From Deltaproteobacteria bacterium (lineage in GTDB: Bacteria > Myxococcota > Kuafuiibacteriia > Kuafuiibacteriales > Kuafuiibacteriaceae), in NCBI GenBank assembly GCA_016713425.1, contig JADJPE010000005.1, positions 4,438,501-4,502,500 of the forward strand: a stretch of 64,000 nt of DNA, given 5' to 3'. Below the pieces are notes generated by a model. It was not told the origin of the DNA and made no database searches. It saw only the letters and a program-made list of their open reading frames with translations. The translations under genes and the position numbers were made by a program. Positions 1 through 8,738 of the stretch are shown in pieces. Within the stretch, counting starts at the first letter, position 1, and each line of letters starts with the position of its first letter.

Positions 1-941
1 TCAGACACGCGGCTCAGGTTGGTGAACACGCGATCGCCTTCGGTCTCCGCCGCGTGGGCAAAGTGGATCTTGCCGTCGCCCACCTCGCCGCGAAGTGTGC
101 GTGTTCCCGAGCTCCGGTTCGTGATCGTGCACTCGACGGCGTTCCCGTTCAGGGACCATGTCCCCTTGATGGGCTCACGATGGATGTCTTCCTCTTCGTT
201 GTACTCGAGCTTCCATCCATGCACCTTACCGTCGGTGTCGAAGATCATCCGCGCAGGGTGACCGTACGCGCCACCCGGATTGTCTGCGTAGAGCGGTGCG
301 GCGACGACGAACCGATAAGCAGGCGATGCGTTCGGCAGCGAAGGCGTGGTGGTCAGTACCACGCGCTGAGGTGCTGGAGCATTCTTCCCGAGTCCCGGCA
401 AGGTGAGCTCGAGTGCGACGGAGCGGTCCGCGTAGACGAATGCTCGACCCTCGATGGTCCGGCCGTCCGACGTACGAACGCTGAGCGGCGCCGGGTTCTG
501 ATTCTGGTCGATCAGCGCCGACATGCTGAAGTTGCCGTTGATCTCGATTCGGCGGCCAGGCTCGCTTCGAACCGGATCGATCCAGCCTTCGACCTTGCCG
601 CTGCTGTCGAAGTCGAGACGTGCGGTGGGGAGCCGACCGAACGGTGTGCCGGTCCAAAATGAGTTCGCAAGCATAAGACCCGCTTGCGTGAATCCGATGT
701 CGTCGCTGGGCGCGAGGAGCGGCTTGTTCGGGAGCGTCGATGCCGTCTTCGTCGGCTTGGTGTATCCCGATCGCTCGCCTCGGCCTGGGCGGGCGCGCTC
801 AAACCCGTCGTCACCGAATCCCGGGGCGCGCGTGGGCGAAGGTGCTGCGGTGGGTGTGGAAGGCGCTGGGCCGCGCGCGGTGCCTGATCCACCGAGGGTT
901 GCAACGAATGGGCTCGCTGTCGTGTTGATGACTTGGGGCAT
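1..941 (-). CDS. Hypothetical protein, C-terminus beyond window edge
   Basis: I do not recognise this protein. The minus frame is open from an ATG at 941 to the window edge, giving about 313 residues. The start is supported by an AGGAGAAG Shine-Dalgarno about six bases upstream. Residues 1-60 are rich in Pro, Thr, Ala and Ser with no signal peptide. From about residue 95 there are two related stretches in which 'FD..GKV.GW' recurs (DFDSSGKVEGW and later IFDTDGKVHGW), followed by predicted beta strands, so the body may be two copies of a beta-rich module. Codon use resembles the neighbouring genes. It reads in the same direction as larB-larC, 142 bases downstream of larC, but nothing ties its function to them. 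The antisense frames here are shadows. Confidence 0.7.
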   Translation of the reverse strand, partial: MPQVINTTASPFVATLGGSGTARGPAPSTPTAAPSPTRAPGFGDDGFERARPGRGERSGYTKPTKTASTLPNKPLLAPSDDIGFTQAGLMLANSFWTGTPFGRLPTARLDFDSSGKVEGWIDPVRSEPGRRIEINGNFSMSALIDQNQNPAPLSVRTSDGRTIEGRAFVYADRSVALELTLPGLGKNAPAPQRVVLTTTPSLPNASPAYRFVVAAPLYADNPGGAYGHPARMIFDTDGKVHGWKLEYNEEEDIHREPIKGTWSLNGNAVECTITNRSSGTRTLRGEVGDGKIHFAHAAETEGDRVFTNLSRVS

Positions 942-1083
942 GTTCTTCTCCTGGGACCGCAAACAGTACGCGGTCGAACTCCGGGGAGAATATCGACCCG
1001 TTGCCGGGGAACGTTGCCGCTTTCGTCTGATGATGACGACGGCACCGGTTTTCTCGGCTGCCTCGGATGCAGTGTGGGTGGCG

Positions 1084-2493
1084 CTATTGCGATGCGCGAG
1101 CAAAGATGGGCCATCTTGGATCTGCTCTTACGCGTTCGATGGCTGCCTCTGCGACCAGCCGGACGGGGACCCCGGCGGCTCGAGCCAGTCGGGCGCAGTC
1201 GTCGTGCTCCGGCATGACGAGCGGCCTCGCCGCTCCGGGGCCAGGCCTCGGCGCGATCTTCACCGCGACCTCTCCGAACTCGGTCTCGACCGAAATGACT
1301 TCGCGGGGCGCGCGCGATCGTCGAATGTCGTGGATCCGCACTCCGAGGGTCGTGCTGTGGGCGAAGAAGCGGCTGCACAGGGCCGCTTCGGACGCGCGCC
1401 GACCGAGCGCTTGAACCATGACCCCCATGCGGCCCTTTTTCATGTGGATGCTCGTTGTCCAAACATCGAACGCTCCGGCTTCGAAGAGCGCGGCTTCGAG
1501 ATCGGGGATGAGCTCGGGCGACATGTCGTCGATGTTCGCTTCGACGAGGACGTCTTCGCCTGCCCCTTCTTCGGACGCACGCCGCCCGGCGTCGTCGTCG
1601 TCCGCTGACCCCAAGAGGGCGCGTACGATGTTGGGGCGGTCAGGCCAACTCCTGCGGCCCGCTCCGGTTCCGATCGCCGAGACGGACATCGAGGGCATGG
1701 GACCGAAGTGCGTTGCCATGGCGCGGAGCAGCGCGGCCCCGGTTGGCGTCACGGTTTCGCCTTGCAGTGTCGTCGAGACGATGGGGACGCCGCGAAGGAT
1801 GGTGAGCGTGGCGGGCGCCGGGAGTGGAATCGGTCCGTGGGCGCCCATCGTGAGCCCGCGCCCGAGGGGGATTGGGGACACGATGACGTGATCGACGGCG
1901 AGGTCATGGAGAGCGGCGGCCACACCGACCACGTCGGCGAGCGCATCGTCGGCGCCGACCTCGTGGAGGATCACTTCATCGAGTGGAACATCGTGGGCGA
2001 CGGCCTCGGCCTCGCCCAAGTGGGCGAACGCCCGTTCGGCGAGCGCCCGAACCGATGGGGCGAGAGGTGCCCGCGCGAGCTGGTCGCGAACGTCGACGTA
2101 GCGGCGATGTCGATGTCGATGTCGATGTTGAGGTTGAGGTTGGTGCGCCACGTGCGGCGAGGGCTCGTTCTGCGGCGGGCGAAGCTCGTCCTCGGGCGGA
2201 TGCCCGTGCGGATGCTCGTGCGGATGCTCGTGATCCTGTTCGTGCCCGTCGTGGGTTCTCACGTCGGCGTGGATGGCGTCGCCCAAGAGACCGGCGATGC
2301 GAACATCGATCCGGGCGGCGGCCAGGCCTGCGGACTGTGTTCGCACGAGATCGATCGTGAGGTCTGGGCGCTCGAGTAGGCCGATTTGGCCGCGGATGAA
2401 GGCGAGGGACGCGCCTGCGTCGACGAGCGCGGCCATCAGCATGTCGCCCGACGCGCCGCCGATAAGGTCGAGGTAGAGGATTCGTTGGGTCAT
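1084..2493 (-). CDS. larC: LarC, nickel-pincer cofactor nickel chelatase
   Basis: LarC inserts nickel into the pyridinium bis-thiocarboxylate mononucleotide to finish the nickel-pincer (NPN) cofactor used by lactate racemase and related LarA enzymes. The 469-residue protein opens with the family signature LYLDLIGGASGDMLMAALVD and keeps later blocks such as LDEVILHEVGADDA, the GRGLTMGAHGPIPLPAPAT segment and EANIDDMSPE. Residues about 75-135 form a His-rich linker (repeated HEHPH and HRHRH), as is common in LarC and presumably nickel-binding. The start ATG overlaps the larB stop codon (ATGA), so translation is probably coupled. LarE, the sulfur donor, and LarA are not in this window. Confidence 0.92.
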   Translation of the reverse strand: MTQRILYLDLIGGASGDMLMAALVDAGASLAFIRGQIGLLERPDLTIDLVRTQSAGLAAARIDVRIAGLLGDAIHADVRTHDGHEQDHEHPHEHPHGHPPEDELRPPQNEPSPHVAHQPQPQHRHRHRHRRYVDVRDQLARAPLAPSVRALAERAFAHLGEAEAVAHDVPLDEVILHEVGADDALADVVGVAAALHDLAVDHVIVSPIPLGRGLTMGAHGPIPLPAPATLTILRGVPIVSTTLQGETVTPTGAALLRAMATHFGPMPSMSVSAIGTGAGRRSWPDRPNIVRALLGSADDDDAGRRASEEGAGEDVLVEANIDDMSPELIPDLEAALFEAGAFDVWTTSIHMKKGRMGVMVQALGRRASEAALCSRFFAHSTTLGVRIHDIRRSRAPREVISVETEFGEVAVKIAPRPGPGAARPLVMPEHDDCARLARAAGVPVRLVAEAAIERVRADPRWPIFARASQ

Positions 2494-3287
2494 GATTCGA
2501 GCGCGCTCCGCTTGCGGTTGATGAGGCTCGCGGCGTAGCCTGCCCCGAAGCCGTTATCGATGTTGACGACGGTTATGCCCGGCGTGCACGCGTTCAGCAT
2601 GCCAAGCAGCGCGGCGCGACCTCGCCGTCCGGTGCCGAAGCCGACGCTGGTAGGGACGGCGATGATCGGTCTCGAAATCAGACCTTTGAGCACGCTCGGC
2701 AGGGCGCCTTCCATGCCTGCGACGACGATGACGACTTCGGCCTCCTCGAGCTGATCGCGGACCGCGAGGACGCGATGCAACCCGGCGACCCCGACATCGA
2801 AGATGCGTTCCACGCGGTTGCCGAGGAGCTCCGCGATTCGCGCGGCCTCTTCGCCCACCCAGCGATCGGATGTCCCGGCGGTGACGACGGCGATCGCTCC
2901 GCGACCAAGCGGTGGTGATGCGGGCGACGAATGTTGGATGTCGCCGCCGATGAAGAGCTTAGGGAGCGGCTCATAGGTGCACTCGGCGCGGACGGCGGGT
3001 GAAAGATGCTCGAAGACCTTCTTGCTTTTCTTCGGTCCGACGCGCGTGACGATGGCGGTCTGCTTCCGCTGTTGCATGGCTTCGACGAGCGCGGCGATCT
3101 CTTGGGGCTGCTTGTGGGAGCCGAGGATCGCCTCCGGGACGCCCGTCCTGAGCTCTCGATGGTGGTCGAGCCGCGCGAAGCCGAGATCTTCGAAGGGCAG
3201 GGCACGCAAGCGCTCCATGGCGTCGAGGATGGTCGTCCTTTTTGCGGCGACCGATTCGAGGAGAGCCTCGATGTCTTTGGGCTTCAT
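2490..3287 (-). CDS. larB: LarB, pyridinium-3,5-biscarboxylic acid mononucleotide synthase
   Basis: LarB carboxylates and hydrolyses nicotinic acid adenine dinucleotide in the first step of nickel-pincer cofactor synthesis. It is a PurE-like enzyme. The family pattern is clear: ALPFEDLGFARLDHHRELRTG near the N-terminus, then GAIAVVTAGTSD, EEAARIAE, VVIVVAGMEGALPSVL and the C-terminal VVNIDNGFGAGYAA block. I chose the ATG at 3287, giving 265 residues, because the conserved part begins immediately after it and LarB proteins are about 250 residues. ATG 3350 would add 21 residues and cannot be excluded; neither has a good Shine-Dalgarno. The open frame runs up to 3782, but that extension overlaps the divergent topoisomerase gene. 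The gene overlaps larC by four bases. Confidence 0.9.
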   Translation of the reverse strand: MKPKDIEALLESVAAKRTTILDAMERLRALPFEDLGFARLDHHRELRTGVPEAILGSHKQPQEIAALVEAMQQRKQTAIVTRVGPKKSKKVFEHLSPAVRAECTYEPLPKLFIGGDIQHSSPASPPLGRGAIAVVTAGTSDRWVGEEAARIAELLGNRVERIFDVGVAGLHRVLAVRDQLEEAEVVIVVAGMEGALPSVLKGLISRPIIAVPTSVGFGTGRRGRAALLGMLNACTPGITVVNIDNGFGAGYAASLINRKRSALES

Positions 3288-3506
3288 CTTCGCGAGACGT
3301 TGCGCGAACGGGTCCGGAAAGGAAAGCAGAACGCGCCCAAGACGGGTCATCCTCGACGGTAGATTCGGCGCTTGCGCTTCGCTCGGACACGAATATCGTT
3401 CATGACGAAGACAGCGCTGGCCCCAAGTTTCTGCCGAGGCTATGTCAGTGGGCCAGGGCCCGGGTGGTCGCGGTAGGCGCAAGCGGGATCGAGAGGATCG
3501 TGGATC

Positions 3507-6500
3507 GTGACCATCATCGTCGTGGCTGAGAAGCCGAGCGTGGCGCGGGATATCGCCGCCGTGCTGGGGGCCAGTCAGCGCGGAGAGGGCTTTCTCTTCG
3601 GGCATGGATTTGCGGTCACGTGGGCGGTGGGCCACCTGGTTGCGCTCGCTGAGCCGGGTGAGATCTCGGCCTCCTGGCGCGAATGGAGTCTCGCCCGCCT
3701 CCCGATGCTCCCGCGAACCTGGCCGCTTTCCGTCTATGAGCGCACGCGGCGCCAGTTCGAGATCGTGCGGAAGGTGCTGCACGCGAAGACGGCGGAACGG
3801 ATCGTGTGCGCGACCGATGCCGGACGCGAGGGCGAGCTCATTTTTCGGTACATCTATGAGGCGGCGGAGGCTCGTCTACCGGTCGATCGTCTCTGGATCT
3901 CCTCGCTCACGCCGGAGGCGATACGCGCCGGGTTTCAGGCGCTGAGCCCCGCTTCGAAGTTCGATGGTCTCGCCGCGAGCGCGCGGGCACGCAGCCGCGC
4001 CGATTGGCTGGTTGGGCTCAATCTGTCGCGGGCTTACTCGCTCCGGTTCGAGGATCAGTTCTCGGTGGGCCGTGTTCAGACACCCACCCTGGCCATGATC
4101 GTCGACCGCGAACAGGCGATTCGAGATTTCAAGCCCGAGCCGTATCTCGAGGTTTGGGCGAGCTTTGATCCTTCGTTGGGTGAGAAAGGTGAGAAAAGCG
4201 AGAAAGGTGAGAAGGGAGCGCACGCCCAGTATCGGGGGCGCTACTTTCGGGGCACGCCGGACGCCCTGAGTCCGACAGGTTTGGTTGAGCTGGAAGGCGC
4301 GGCCGGCGAGGAGAGCAGCGGCTCGGGCGACGGTGAAGACGCGGGCGAAGGCTTGATGAGCCAACGCGCTGGCGCAAGCGAAGTCGGGGACGCGCGCACA
4401 GTCACGGGCACGGGCACGGGCGCGCAGGGCGCGACGCTGGGCCGGGGTGAAGTCGGAGGCGGGAGGCGCGAGCATCGTCTGCCGATCGACGGGATCGAGG
4501 CCAACGAGATCATGGATCGGGCCCGAACAGGGCGAGCCGAAATCATTGCGGTCCGGAACGAGAAGAAGAAGATGCCGCCGCCTCGGCTCTACGACCTGAG
4601 CGAGCTTCAGCGTCATGCGAATCGGCTCTGGGGCTTCTCGGCGAACAAGACACTCGAGATCGCGCAGAAGCTCTATCAGGAGTCGAAGCTCCTGTCGTAT
4701 CCAAGGACGGACTGTCGCCACATGTCGCGCGAGGTGGCTGAAACGCTGCCGCAGATCCTCCCGCGTATCCTTTCGCGCTATCCAGGATGCATCCATGCTC
4801 GAACGGGTCAGCCGCTCGGGCGCCGTTTCGTGGACGACACTCGGGTGACCGACCACCACGCCATCTTGCCGACGACCACCGATCCGGCTCGAGTTTCGCT
4901 GAGTGTAGATGAGGCGCGCATCTACGACTTGGTGTGTCGCCGGCTTCTCTCGTCGTGGCACGACGATCACGTCACCGCGCATACCAAGGTCGTGACGGCG
5001 GTCGTGACCCCGATCGAGGCCGCCCTCGATGCGCCAGGTTCGGTGGCTGACCTCTATATGTCGTCGGGCAAGACGGTCCTCGTCGAGGGCTGGAAGATTC
5101 TCGATTTGCCCTCCCCGCGAGCGTCGGGCGAGTCGAGAGGACGCGGAGAGCCGGGCGAAGACGACCGGATGCTGCCGCCGCTCGCGGAACGACAGGCGGT
5201 CGGGGTCGCCGATGTCGAGATCGAGAAGAAGAGCACACAGCCGCCGAAGCGTCTGACCGACGCGTCGTTGCTGACCGCGATGGAGACCTGTGGTCAGACA
5301 CTCGACGACCGCGCGCTTTCCGATGCGATGAAGGAACGAGGTCTCGGGACGCCGGCGACGCGCGCTTCGATCATCGAGACCTTGATTCAACGCGGGTACG
5401 TCGAACGCCGGGGAAAAGTCTTCTTCGCCACCGAGAAGGGCGAGCGCTTGATCGAGCTGGTTCACGCATCTGTGAAGGATGTGGCGATGACCGGTCTCTG
5501 GGAACACCGGCTTCGCGCCATCGAGCGCGGCGAGCATGCCTTTGACGCGTTCATGCGAGACATCGAGGCCTACGTCGAGAAGGTCGTCGCCGATGTTCGG
5601 AACACCGCGCCGGCGGGCGCCCGGCCAGACGGGGCGCCCGCACCGAGGACGGCCCCGGCCTCAGCGCCCGGGATGTTGCCGGCGACCGCCCCGACCGCCG
5701 CGCCCGGGATGGTGCCGGCGGCCGCCCCGACCGCTGCGCCCGGGGTGGTGCAGACGCTCACGCGCCTCGGTCATGAGCGGCCCGTTCCTCGCAGCAAACT
5801 TGGCGAATTGCTGAAGGATGCCTTCGGGTTCGATCATTTCCGTCCGCACCAACGTGCGGTCTGTGAGGCTGTGGCCGACGGGGGTCGTGCGCTGCTCGTG
5901 ATGCCGACGGGCGCCGGAAAGTCGCTGTGCTATCAGCTCCCCGGCTTGGCGCGGGGCCGAACGCTGGTGGTGAGTCCGTTGATTGCGTTGATGGAAGACC
6001 AGGTCGAAAAGCTTCGCCGAGCTGGGCTGGCGGCCGATCGCATTCACTCGGGGCGGGCTTCGGCCGACCTCCGCACCATCTATGGCGCATGGAAGGGACG
6101 GGCGCTCGACTACTTGTTTGTCGCCCCGGAGCGCTTTCGGATGAAACGCTTCGCGGAGTGGTTGGCCGAAAATCCGCCCGACCTGATCGCGGTCGACGAG
6201 GCTCACTGTATTTCTCATTGGGGGCATGATTTCCGACCCGACTACCGTCTTCTCGGAGACCATATTCGGCAGTTCGCGAGCCTACCGGTCATCGCGATGA
6301 CGGCGACCGCAACCCGCGACGTGCAGGACGACATCGTCAAACAGCTCGGGCTCGAGCGTGGGCGTCGTTTCATCCATGGCTTTCGACGATCGAACCTTGC
6401 CATCGAGATCGTGACGGCGGCGCCGGCTGAGCGGGCGGCGGCGGTGGAGCGAGTGCTCGAGGACCGGGCACGCCGACCCGCCATCGTCTACGCTGCGACG

Positions 6501-7874
6501 CGTAAGGGTGCAGAAGAGATCGCGGCTCGCCTCGCGGCCGCATTTCCGAGCGCGGCCTATCACGCCGGTCTTTCCTCGGAGCGCCGAGATGCGGTGCAAG
6601 ACGACTTCCTCAAGGGGCGTCTCGAGGTGATCGTGGCGACGATCGCGTTTGGCATGGGGGTCGACAAGGCCGATGTCCGGACCGTGATTCACACCGGTCT
6701 GCCGAGCAGTGTCGAAGGGTACTACCAAGAGATCGGTCGCGCGGGACGCGACGGCGAGCCCGCACGCGCCGTTCTTCTACATAGCTATGTCGATGTGCGA
6801 TTGCACGACGCGATGTTGCAGCGCGACTATCCAGAGGTCGAGGCGCTCGAGCGCGTCCACCGAGCGATCGGGCGAGACTCGATGAGCTTGGATGCCCTGC
6901 GGGAGAAGCTCCCGCGCGAGCTCGGGCGCGAGGGTTCAAGGTGGGCGCCTCGCGGCGGGGCCAGCGGGATGGACATCGCGCTCGAGAAGCTGATGATTCA
7001 TGGCGGTGCGGTGGTCGACGAGAGCGTCGTGTCGCGGGGCCCCAATCGTTTGTGGCGCGGTTCCTATGAGCGACAGCGTGCGTCGCGACTCCAGAAGCTT
7101 CGGGACATGGTCCGGCTCACCGAGGCGCATGGATGCATCATGCTCCAGTTGATTCAACATTTCGGAGACGACGACGACGATGGTCGCCCCTGTGGGCAGT
7201 GCGCCGTGTGTGCGCCGCTGGACAGCGTGCTGACGTGCTTTCGTCGTTGTTCGGCGCGGGAGCAGGCGCAAGCCTCCCGTGTCTTGGAGCGGATTCCGAG
7301 AGGTTGGGGTATCTCGACCGGAGCGCTTTACCGAGAGACGGTGGGCGGGGAGATGGACCGCAGCTCGTTCGAGGTGCTCCTCGGATCGCTGGGGCGGGCG
7401 GGGCTCGTGCGCACCGAGGCCGCGGCGTTCGAAAAGGACGGGCAGGAGATCGCGTTCTTGCGTGTGCATCGCACCGATAAGGGGCTCGGTGAAGCCGATC
7501 TCTCTGGGCTGGCCGTGGCTGAGCCTCTCGCGGTCTCCGGTCAGGCAAGCGGAGGCACGGGCCGGTCAGAGGGCGGTCGGTCTTCGCGACGGCGATCGGA
7601 GTCGACGACAGCGCGGAAGCGGATCTCGGCCGAAGCCGGCGCCACCCGCGACGCGGACTTCGAGGCGCTGCGCCAGTGGAGAAATCAGCGGGCCCGCGAC
7701 CTTGGTGTGCCGCCGTATGTGGTGTTGGCGGACCGAACGATCGAGAGCCTCCTCGAAATCCGGCCGCGGACGCAAAGGGCGCTGCTCGATGTGGCTGGGA
7801 TCGGGGATACGAAGGCCGAGAAGTACGGAGCCGAGATTCTCGCCATCATGGGTGGGCTTTCGGCTTCGGGCTGA
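3507..7874 (+). CDS. DNA topoisomerase III fused to RecQ helicase
   Basis: A single 1455-residue frame joins a type IA topoisomerase III to a RecQ helicase. In the topoisomerase half the Toprim motif DAGREGE starts at D104 and the catalytic tyrosine is Y398 in LLSYPRTDCRHM. Residues about 220-325 are a low-complexity insertion (EKGEK repeats, then Gly/Ser/Thr). A linker at about 698-749 is built of repeated AP/TAAPGM units. The RecQ half has Walker A MPTGAGKS (K805), DEAH box D897-H900, the SAT-like MTATAT, the family end motif IGRAGRDG, a zinc-binding CGQC..C cluster and a C-terminal HRDC domain ending GIGDTKAEKYG. RecQ and topoisomerase III act together to dissolve recombination intermediates, so the fusion is expected to decatenate or unwind joint DNA in the cytoplasm. 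It stands alone, divergent from larB. Confidence 0.95.
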   Translation: MTIIVVAEKPSVARDIAAVLGASQRGEGFLFGHGFAVTWAVGHLVALAEPGEISASWREWSLARLPMLPRTWPLSVYERTRRQFEIVRKVLHAKTAERIVCATDAGREGELIFRYIYEAAEARLPVDRLWISSLTPEAIRAGFQALSPASKFDGLAASARARSRADWLVGLNLSRAYSLRFEDQFSVGRVQTPTLAMIVDREQAIRDFKPEPYLEVWASFDPSLGEKGEKSEKGEKGAHAQYRGRYFRGTPDALSPTGLVELEGAAGEESSGSGDGEDAGEGLMSQRAGASEVGDARTVTGTGTGAQGATLGRGEVGGGRREHRLPIDGIEANEIMDRARTGRAEIIAVRNEKKKMPPPRLYDLSELQRHANRLWGFSANKTLEIAQKLYQESKLLSYPRTDCRHMSREVAETLPQILPRILSRYPGCIHARTGQPLGRRFVDDTRVTDHHAILPTTTDPARVSLSVDEARIYDLVCRRLLSSWHDDHVTAHTKVVTAVVTPIEAALDAPGSVADLYMSSGKTVLVEGWKILDLPSPRASGESRGRGEPGEDDRMLPPLAERQAVGVADVEIEKKSTQPPKRLTDASLLTAMETCGQTLDDRALSDAMKERGLGTPATRASIIETLIQRGYVERRGKVFFATEKGERLIELVHASVKDVAMTGLWEHRLRAIERGEHAFDAFMRDIEAYVEKVVADVRNTAPAGARPDGAPAPRTAPASAPGMLPATAPTAAPGMVPAAAPTAAPGVVQTLTRLGHERPVPRSKLGELLKDAFGFDHFRPHQRAVCEAVADGGRALLVMPTGAGKSLCYQLPGLARGRTLVVSPLIALMEDQVEKLRRAGLAADRIHSGRASADLRTIYGAWKGRALDYLFVAPERFRMKRFAEWLAENPPDLIAVDEAHCISHWGHDFRPDYRLLGDHIRQFASLPVIAMTATATRDVQDDIVKQLGLERGRRFIHGFRRSNLAIEIVTAAPAERAAAVERVLEDRARRPAIVYAATRKGAEEIAARLAAAFPSAAYHAGLSSERRDAVQDDFLKGRLEVIVATIAFGMGVDKADVRTVIHTGLPSSVEGYYQEIGRAGRDGEPARAVLLHSYVDVRLHDAMLQRDYPEVEALERVHRAIGRDSMSLDALREKLPRELGREGSRWAPRGGASGMDIALEKLMIHGGAVVDESVVSRGPNRLWRGSYERQRASRLQKLRDMVRLTEAHGCIMLQLIQHFGDDDDDGRPCGQCAVCAPLDSVLTCFRRCSAREQAQASRVLERIPRGWGISTGALYRETVGGEMDRSSFEVLLGSLGRAGLVRTEAAAFEKDGQEIAFLRVHRTDKGLGEADLSGLAVAEPLAVSGQASGGTGRSEGGRSSRRRSESTTARKRISAEAGATRDADFEALRQWRNQRARDLGVPPYVVLADRTIESLLEIRPRTQRALLDVAGIGDTKAEKYGAEILAIMGGLSASG

Positions 7875-7927
7875 CGACGCCAAAATGCCGGCGTGACTCG
7901 TAGGCAATCATCAGGCTAGCGTGCCTC

Positions 7928-8719
7928 GTGGCGAATCCGTCCCCTTCCCGCTCGTCTTGGGCCTCATTTCCGCACCTCGATGACCGGGGCGCAGCCCGGA
8001 TGGTCGACGTGGGGGGCAAGCCGCGCACCCATCGAGCGGCCGTGGCGGAAGCCTTCGTTCGGATGAATCCGGCCATGGTTCGGCGGCTCAGGTTGGCTGA
8101 CCTCGACAAGGGTGATGCGCTTGCCGTTGCGCGCATCGCGGGGATCTCGGCGAGTAAGAAGGTTGCCGATCTCGTTCCGCTCGCCCATCCGATCTCCCTC
8201 AGTCACGTGGCCCTGCAGTTCGACCTGAACGAGCGCGCGGGGATGGTTCGCATCGAGGCCTCGGTCGAGTCCGACGGGCCGACCGGGGTGGAACTGGAGG
8301 CGATGACGTCGGCAAGTGTGGCGGCCCTCAATCTCTACGACATGATCAAGAAGACGGAGCGCGGGGCAACGATTGAATGCGTGCGGCTTCTGCTGAAGAC
8401 GGGTGGCGCAAGCGGCGACTATCGACGTTCGGAGCAATCCCGGCCATCCGAGTATTCTCAGCCATCCGAGCATCCGGACACGAAGCCTACGGTGCGAGGT
8501 CCGCGTAGCGACGAGAGCAAGCGAGGCGAGGCGACCAACCGAGGCCAGGCGACGAAGCGAGGTCAGGCGACGAAGCGAGGTCAGGCGACGAAGCGAGGTC
8601 AGGCGACCAAGCGAGGCGAGGCGACCAAGCGAGGCCAGGCGACGAAGCGAGGCCAGGCGACCCAGCGAGGCGACGCGACGAAGGCGCCGAGACGAGGAAC
8701 CGGGGGCCGACCGACATGA
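7928..8719 (+). CDS. moaC: MoaC, cyclic pyranopterin monophosphate synthase, with repeat tail
   Basis: MoaC converts the MoaA product 3',8-cH2GTP into cyclic pyranopterin monophosphate. The start is a GTG at 7928; it retains the family's N-terminal HLDDRGAARMVDVGGKP block, which an internal ATG would lose. Conserved catalytic segments are DKGDALAVARIAGI, VPLAHPI, and EAMTSASVAALNLYDMIKK. The enzyme proper ends near residue 160. It is followed by a hydrophilic tail whose residues 198-251 are nine in-frame copies of a six-residue unit (K/N/Q)RG(Q/E/D)AT. This basic tail is not part of the MoaC family and takes the protein to 263 residues against the usual 160 or so. moaA follows after 19 bases, so the two are probably one operon. 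Confidence 0.93.
   Translation: MANPSPSRSSWASFPHLDDRGAARMVDVGGKPRTHRAAVAEAFVRMNPAMVRRLRLADLDKGDALAVARIAGISASKKVADLVPLAHPISLSHVALQFDLNERAGMVRIEASVESDGPTGVELEAMTSASVAALNLYDMIKKTERGATIECVRLLLKTGGASGDYRRSEQSRPSEYSQPSEHPDTKPTVRGPRSDESKRGEATNRGQATKRGQATKRGQATKRGQATKRGEATKRGQATKRGQATQRGDATKAPRRGTGGRPT
8519..8680 (+). repeat. Nine 18-bp tandem repeats inside moaC
   Basis: Nine consecutive 18-base units of the type AAGCGAGGCCAGGCGACG encode the RGQAT-type tail of MoaC. Copies differ by only one to three bases, so expansion is recent. Confidence 0.9.
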
Positions 8720-8738
8720 AAGACGGAGCGAAGAAGTG

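Noticed and set aside
3351..3782. N-terminal extension of LarB
   Set aside because: Non-conserved, and it overlaps the start of the divergent topoisomerase gene.
3876..5537. 553-residue frame antisense to the topoisomerase
   Set aside because: Shadow of the conserved sense gene, no recognisable motif.
8403..8738. N-terminal extension of MoaA
   Set aside because: It is the MoaC repeat tail read in another phase.
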